Positions 13,959 through 16,568 of a stretch of DNA of 16,568 nucleotides are shown in pieces; position 1 is the first letter of the stretch; each line of letters starts with the position of its first letter. The translations under genes and the position numbers were made by a program. The notes under the pieces are model-generated. The model had not been told where the DNA came from. It saw only the letters and a program-made list of their open reading frames with translations, and did no database searches. This DNA comes from an uncultured Helcococcus sp. Lineage in GTDB: Bacteria; Bacillota; Clostridia; Tissierellales; Peptoniphilaceae. The DNA lies in the NCBI RefSeq assembly GCF_946998255.1, contig NZ_CAMPYN010000025.1, positions 1 to 16,568 on the forward strand, read 5' to 3'.

Positions 13959-14429
13959 TTAGTATCTGAAATGTGCGAAAGCTCTATTAGCTTCTGCCAT
14001 TCTGTGCATTTCTTCTTTCTTCTTCACGCTTGATCCAGTGTTGTTTGATGCATCTAAGATTTCTTTAGTTAATCTTTCGATCATAGTTTTTTCTCCTCTA
14101 TTTCTAGAGTATAAAACTAACCATCTTAAGGCTAAAGTTTGTCTTCTTGCAGGTCTAACTTCCATTGGTACTTGGTATGTTGCACCACCGATTCTTCTAG
14201 CTTTAACTTCTAGTAGTGGCATAACATTATTTAGAGCCTTTTGGAAAACTTCTAAAGCATCTTCTCCAGTTTGTTCTGCGATAGCATCAAATGCTCCGTA
14301 AACAATCTTTTGAGCAACACCTTTTTTACCGTCAAGCATAACAGCGTTTATTAATTTTGTTACTACAACATCACCATATATTGGATCAGGTAGAACATCC
14401 CTTTTAGGAACACTATTTTTTCTTGGCAC
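13959..14429 (-). CDS. rpsG: 30S ribosomal protein S7
   Basis: A 156-residue S7, the primary assembly protein of the small-subunit head that binds the 3' domain of 16S rRNA. It is complete, from the N-terminal P-R-K-N-S-V-P-K-R-D through G-G-A-T-Y-Q-V-P-M-E-V to the C-terminal M-A-E-A-N-R-A-F-A-H-F-R-Y. The start codon is GTG at 14429, preceded by an AAGGAGGG site. A 124-base spacer containing a GAAA-capped hairpin separates it from rpsL, and fusA follows after 18 bases. In E. coli S7 represses its own operon by binding the rpsL-rpsG spacer; whether that happens here is unknown. Confidence 0.98.
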   Translation of the reverse strand: MPRKNSVPKRDVLPDPIYGDVVVTKLINAVMLDGKKGVAQKIVYGAFDAIAEQTGEDALEVFQKALNNVMPLLEVKARRIGGATYQVPMEVRPARRQTLALRWLVLYSRNRGEKTMIERLTKEILDASNNTGSSVKKKEEMHRMAEANRAFAHFRY

Positions 14430-14553
14430 TTCTCTTCCCTCCTTACCATTAAAAATAATTCATTGGTACTCGATATTTCTATCGATAAGTGCGCTTGTTG
14501 TTGATATATAAATCTAAACAAAAGCACCTTTAAAATTTATTTGTGCAATCGAA
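14430..14553 (-). other. Long rpsL-rpsG spacer with a GAAA-capped hairpin
   Basis: The 124-base spacer holds no gene. Read on the minus strand it contains a 6-bp perfect hairpin (14485-14480 with 14475-14470, TCGATA/TATCGA) closed by a GAAA tetraloop. A weaker TACCA/TGGTA pairing lies nearer the rpsG ribosome site. No T tract follows the hairpin, so it is not a terminator. It is a candidate binding site for S7-mediated feedback. Confidence 0.45.
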
Positions 14554-14961
14554 TTAAGCCTTCTTAGCACCGTATTTAGATCTAGCTTGTTTTCTGTTTG
14601 AAACTCCTGCTGTATCTAAAGCCCCTCTAACAATGTGGTATCTAACACCAGGTAAGTCTTTTACTCTACCACCTCTTATAAGTACAACTGAGTGTTCTTG
14701 TAAGTTGTGTCCTATACCAGGAATATATGATAGAACTTCTGCTCCGTTTGTAAGTCTTACCCTAGCTACCTTACGTAAAGCTGAGTTAGGTTTCTTAGGT
14801 GTTACAGTTCTAACTGATGTACATACACCTCTCTTTTGAGGAGAATTTGATTTAGTATTTCTCTTCTTTAGAGTGTTGTAGTTGTAACCTAAAGCTGGTG
14901 TATTTGACTTTTTACTTTCGCTTTTTCTATTTTTCCTAATTAGTTGGTTAATTGTAGGCAT
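14554..14961 (-). CDS. rpsL: 30S ribosomal protein S12
   Basis: A 135-residue S12, a decoding-centre protein and first gene of the str operon. It shows P-T-I-N-Q-L-I-R-K at the N-terminus, the Gram-positive-type insertion before S-P-Q-K-R-G-V-C-T, the conserved T-P-K-K-P-N-S-A-L-R-K and the H-N-L-Q-E-H-S-V-V-L-I-R-G-G-R-V-K-D-L-P-G-V-R-Y segment. The lysines usually changed in streptomycin-resistant strains, in P-K-K-P and V-K-D-L-P, are wild type, so no resistance change is seen there. The ATG is preceded by AAGGAGGTG, a near-perfect ribosome site, and by a structured leader of about 90 bases. Confidence 0.98.
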   Translation of the reverse strand: MPTINQLIRKNRKSESKKSNTPALGYNYNTLKKRNTKSNSPQKRGVCTSVRTVTPKKPNSALRKVARVRLTNGAEVLSYIPGIGHNLQEHSVVLIRGGRVKDLPGVRYHIVRGALDTAGVSNRKQARSKYGAKKA

Positions 14962-14990
14962 TCTGCACCTCCTTTTCTTTAAATTTATAT

Positions 14991-15047
14991 ATCAACAAAA
15001 TAGTTGATTATTGTCGGGCATACCGCGCAAAATTGCATAGTATGCCC
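14991..15047 (-). promoter_or_regulatory. Structured 5' leader of the str operon (two hairpins)
   Basis: Within the predicted rpsL leader are two hairpins. The first has a perfect 8-bp GC-rich outer stem, GGGCATAC/GTATGCCC (15047-15040 with 15023-15016), and a weaker inner GCA/TGC pairing. The second is ATCAAC/GTTGAT (15008-15003 with 14996-14991) with a 6-base loop. Neither is followed by a proper T run, so simple termination is unlikely. Confidence 0.5.
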
Positions 15048-15058
15048 TAGACTGTATT

Positions 15059-15087
15059 ATTTTACCATCACAAGTTTTGAATGTCAA
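15059..15087 (-). promoter_or_regulatory. Strong promoter of the str operon
   Basis: On the minus strand a perfect TTGACA (15087-15082), a 17-base spacer and TAAAAT (15064-15059) with TG-G just upstream of the -10. Transcription would start near 15052. The -35 begins only 10 bases after the rpoC stop, and no terminator separates rpoC from it, so some read-through from rpoC is likely. Confidence 0.85.
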
Positions 15088-15097
15088 GGAATAAGCC

Positions 15098-16568
15098 TTA
15101 TTCTACAAGATGTTCTTCACTGTGATCTTTTTCTTCTATTGTCTCTACTTGAATATGGCTGTATCTATCAATACCTGTACCAGCTGGTATCAATTTACCA
15201 ATTATAATATTTTCTTTCAATCCAATTAGATTATCTTTCTTACCTTTTATAGCAGCATCTGTTAGAACTCTTGTAGTTTCTTGGAATGATGCAGCTGATA
15301 AGAATGAATCTGAAGCTATAGAAGCCTTTGTAATACCTAGTAAAACATATTCAAATTCTGCAGGTTTTTTACCTTCTTCAACAAGCTTTTCATTTGCAGC
15401 TTCTACATCTCTCTTGTTTTGTTGTGATCCAACTAAGAATTCACTATCTCCGCTTTCAGTTATATTAACCTTTTGGAGCATTTGTTTGATAATAATCTCT
15501 ATATGCTTATCGTCTATATCTACACCTTGTAGCCTATAAACTTTTTGGATTTCTTTTATTATATAATCTTGTACAGATTTAGGTCCTAATAATTCTAAGT
15601 AATCATGAGGATTTATAGATCCTTCTGTTATTTTTTCACCCTTTTCAATATGGGATCCATCAACAACATTTCTAGCTGGATTTACATGATATGGTAACAA
15701 GTATTTGCTTGTTTCGCCATCTTCATCTTTGATGAATACTTTAATTCTGTCTTCACTGTCATCGATAATAACTTGACCAGATTCTTTAGCTATTATAGCT
15801 TGACCCTTAGGTTTTCTAGCTTCAAATAACTCTTCAACCCTTGGTAAACCTTGTGTAATTGCTCCACCTCCAGCAACCCCACCAGAGTGGAAGGTACGCA
15901 TGGTTAGCTGAGTACCAGGTTCCCCGATAGATTGAGCAGCTATTATACCTACAGCCTCACCTACATTTGTAGATTTACCTGTAGCTAAGTTTCTACCATA
16001 ACATAGTGAACATACACCTTGTTTAGCCTTACATTCTAAGGCTGATCTTATCTTAACCTTGTCAATCTTGATAATTTCTTTTTCACCATTAAATTGTTCT
16101 AGAACATGATCTATTGTTATTTCATCAGCCATATCTTCGCTGATGATTTCATTTTTATGGACAATAATCTTACCAGATACAGGATTTATTATATCTTCAA
16201 ATGAAGTTCTACCAATTATTCTGTATTTTAGACCTTCAATTAATTCTTTACCTTCTGTAATATCTTTAACAACTATATATGAATCTGTACCACAGTCAAT
16301 TTCCCTAATGATTACATCTTGTGATACATCAACTAGTCTTCTAGTTAAGTAACCAGAGTCAGCTGTTCTTAAAGCTGTATCGGAAAGTCCCTTTCTAGAA
16401 CCGTGTGTTGAGATAAAGAATTATTGTACTGATAGACCTTCACGGAAATTAGCTTTAACTGGAATCTCGATAGTCTTACCAGTTGTAGAAGCCATAAGTC
16501 CTCTCATACCACCTAATTGTCTAATTTGTCTTACAGAACCTCTTGATCCTGAATTAGCCATTATAGCA
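15098..16568 (-). pseudogene. rpoC: RNA polymerase beta' subunit, C-terminal part, broken by an in-frame UAA
   Basis: The last 490 codons of rpoC; the 5' part lies beyond the right edge. In order from the right: A-N-S-G-S-R-G-S-V-R-Q-I-R-Q, then F-R-E-G-L-S-V-Q, a TAA at 16421-16423, then F-F-I-S-T-H-G-S-R-K-G-L of the bridge helix, and on to zinc-site cysteines (E-I-D-C-G and C-K-A-K-Q-G-V-C-S-L-C), the trigger-loop region around I-G-E-P-G-T-Q-L-T-M-R-T-F-H-S-G-G, and the normal C-terminus. The frame is the same on both sides; only one codon differs from a working gene. No insert interrupts the trigger loop, as is usual in Firmicutes. Since rpoC is essential, a sequence or assembly error is likely, and the true gene is probably intact. 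The first ATG after the stop is at 16132 and is not a plausible start. Confidence 0.9.
16421..16423 (-). other. Premature in-frame UAA in rpoC
   Basis: The codon at the start of the bridge helix, where E. coli beta' has Gln (V-L-Q-Y-F-I-S-T) and Firmicutes usually Glu, reads TAA. One change from GAA (G to T) or CAA (C to T) explains it. UAA ends other genes here, including rpoC itself, so it is not reassigned. Confidence 0.9.

Noticed and set aside
16421..16423. UAA reassigned to an amino acid
   Set aside because: UAA is the normal stop of other genes here, including agaS, EIIB, S-component and rpoC itself.

Overview
The window is an AT-rich chromosomal segment of a low-GC Gram-positive anaerobe (Firmicutes/Bacillota). 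The Firmicutes-type S12 protein, the rpoC then rpsL-rpsG-fusA-tuf order, a Flp1-type Tad locus and a mannose-family PTS locus with YajC suggest a Peptoniphilaceae-like member such as Anaerococcus. The phylum is well supported; the family is an inference from gene style, not from a search.

Layout. (1) 1-3860, minus strand: one Tad (tight adherence) pilus operon read right to left, tadZ-like, tadA, tadB, tadC, a 57-codon Flp1-like pilin gene and a truncated TadE-like gene running off the left edge. Genes overlap or nearly touch. (2) 3896-5115, minus: a GNAT acetyltransferase and thymidine kinase, closed by a terminator ahead of the Tad operon. (3) 5124-5380, plus: tRNA-Ser(CGA) and tRNA-Thr(CGT), one base apart, ending at a bidirectional terminator. 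(4) 5386-8490, minus: a five-gene operon, yajC and EIIB, EIIC, EIID, EIIA of a mannose-family PTS of the N-acetylgalactosamine (Aga) type. (5) 8491-8702: an AT-rich divergent control region with candidate operators. (6) 8703-10585, plus: agaS (amino-sugar-6-phosphate deaminase/isomerase) and an ECF transporter S component, each with its own promoter and terminator. (7) 10590-15087, minus: the str operon rpsL-rpsG-fusA-tuf with a strong promoter, a structured leader and a long rpsL-rpsG spacer. (8) 15098-16568, minus: the 3' part of rpoC, broken by one in-frame UAA at the start of the bridge helix.

How they work together. The PTS would import and phosphorylate an amino sugar, probably GalNAc/galactosamine or a glycosaminoglycan-derived sugar, and AgaS would deaminate and isomerise the product toward tagatose-6-phosphate. 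No deacetylase, kinase, aldolase or regulator is present, so those must be elsewhere. A TGGT-N4-ACCA site at the predicted agaS start suggests a GntR/HutC-type repressor. The str operon and rpoC are core translation and transcription genes. The Tad locus encodes a surface pilus with a TadZ-like protein that has lost its P-loop.

The points most worth checking are the premature stop in essential rpoC (most likely a sequence error, otherwise remarkable), YajC inside the PTS operon, the degenerate TadZ, and the structured RNA elements around rpsL. No mobile element, CRISPR array or clearly novel defence system was seen.
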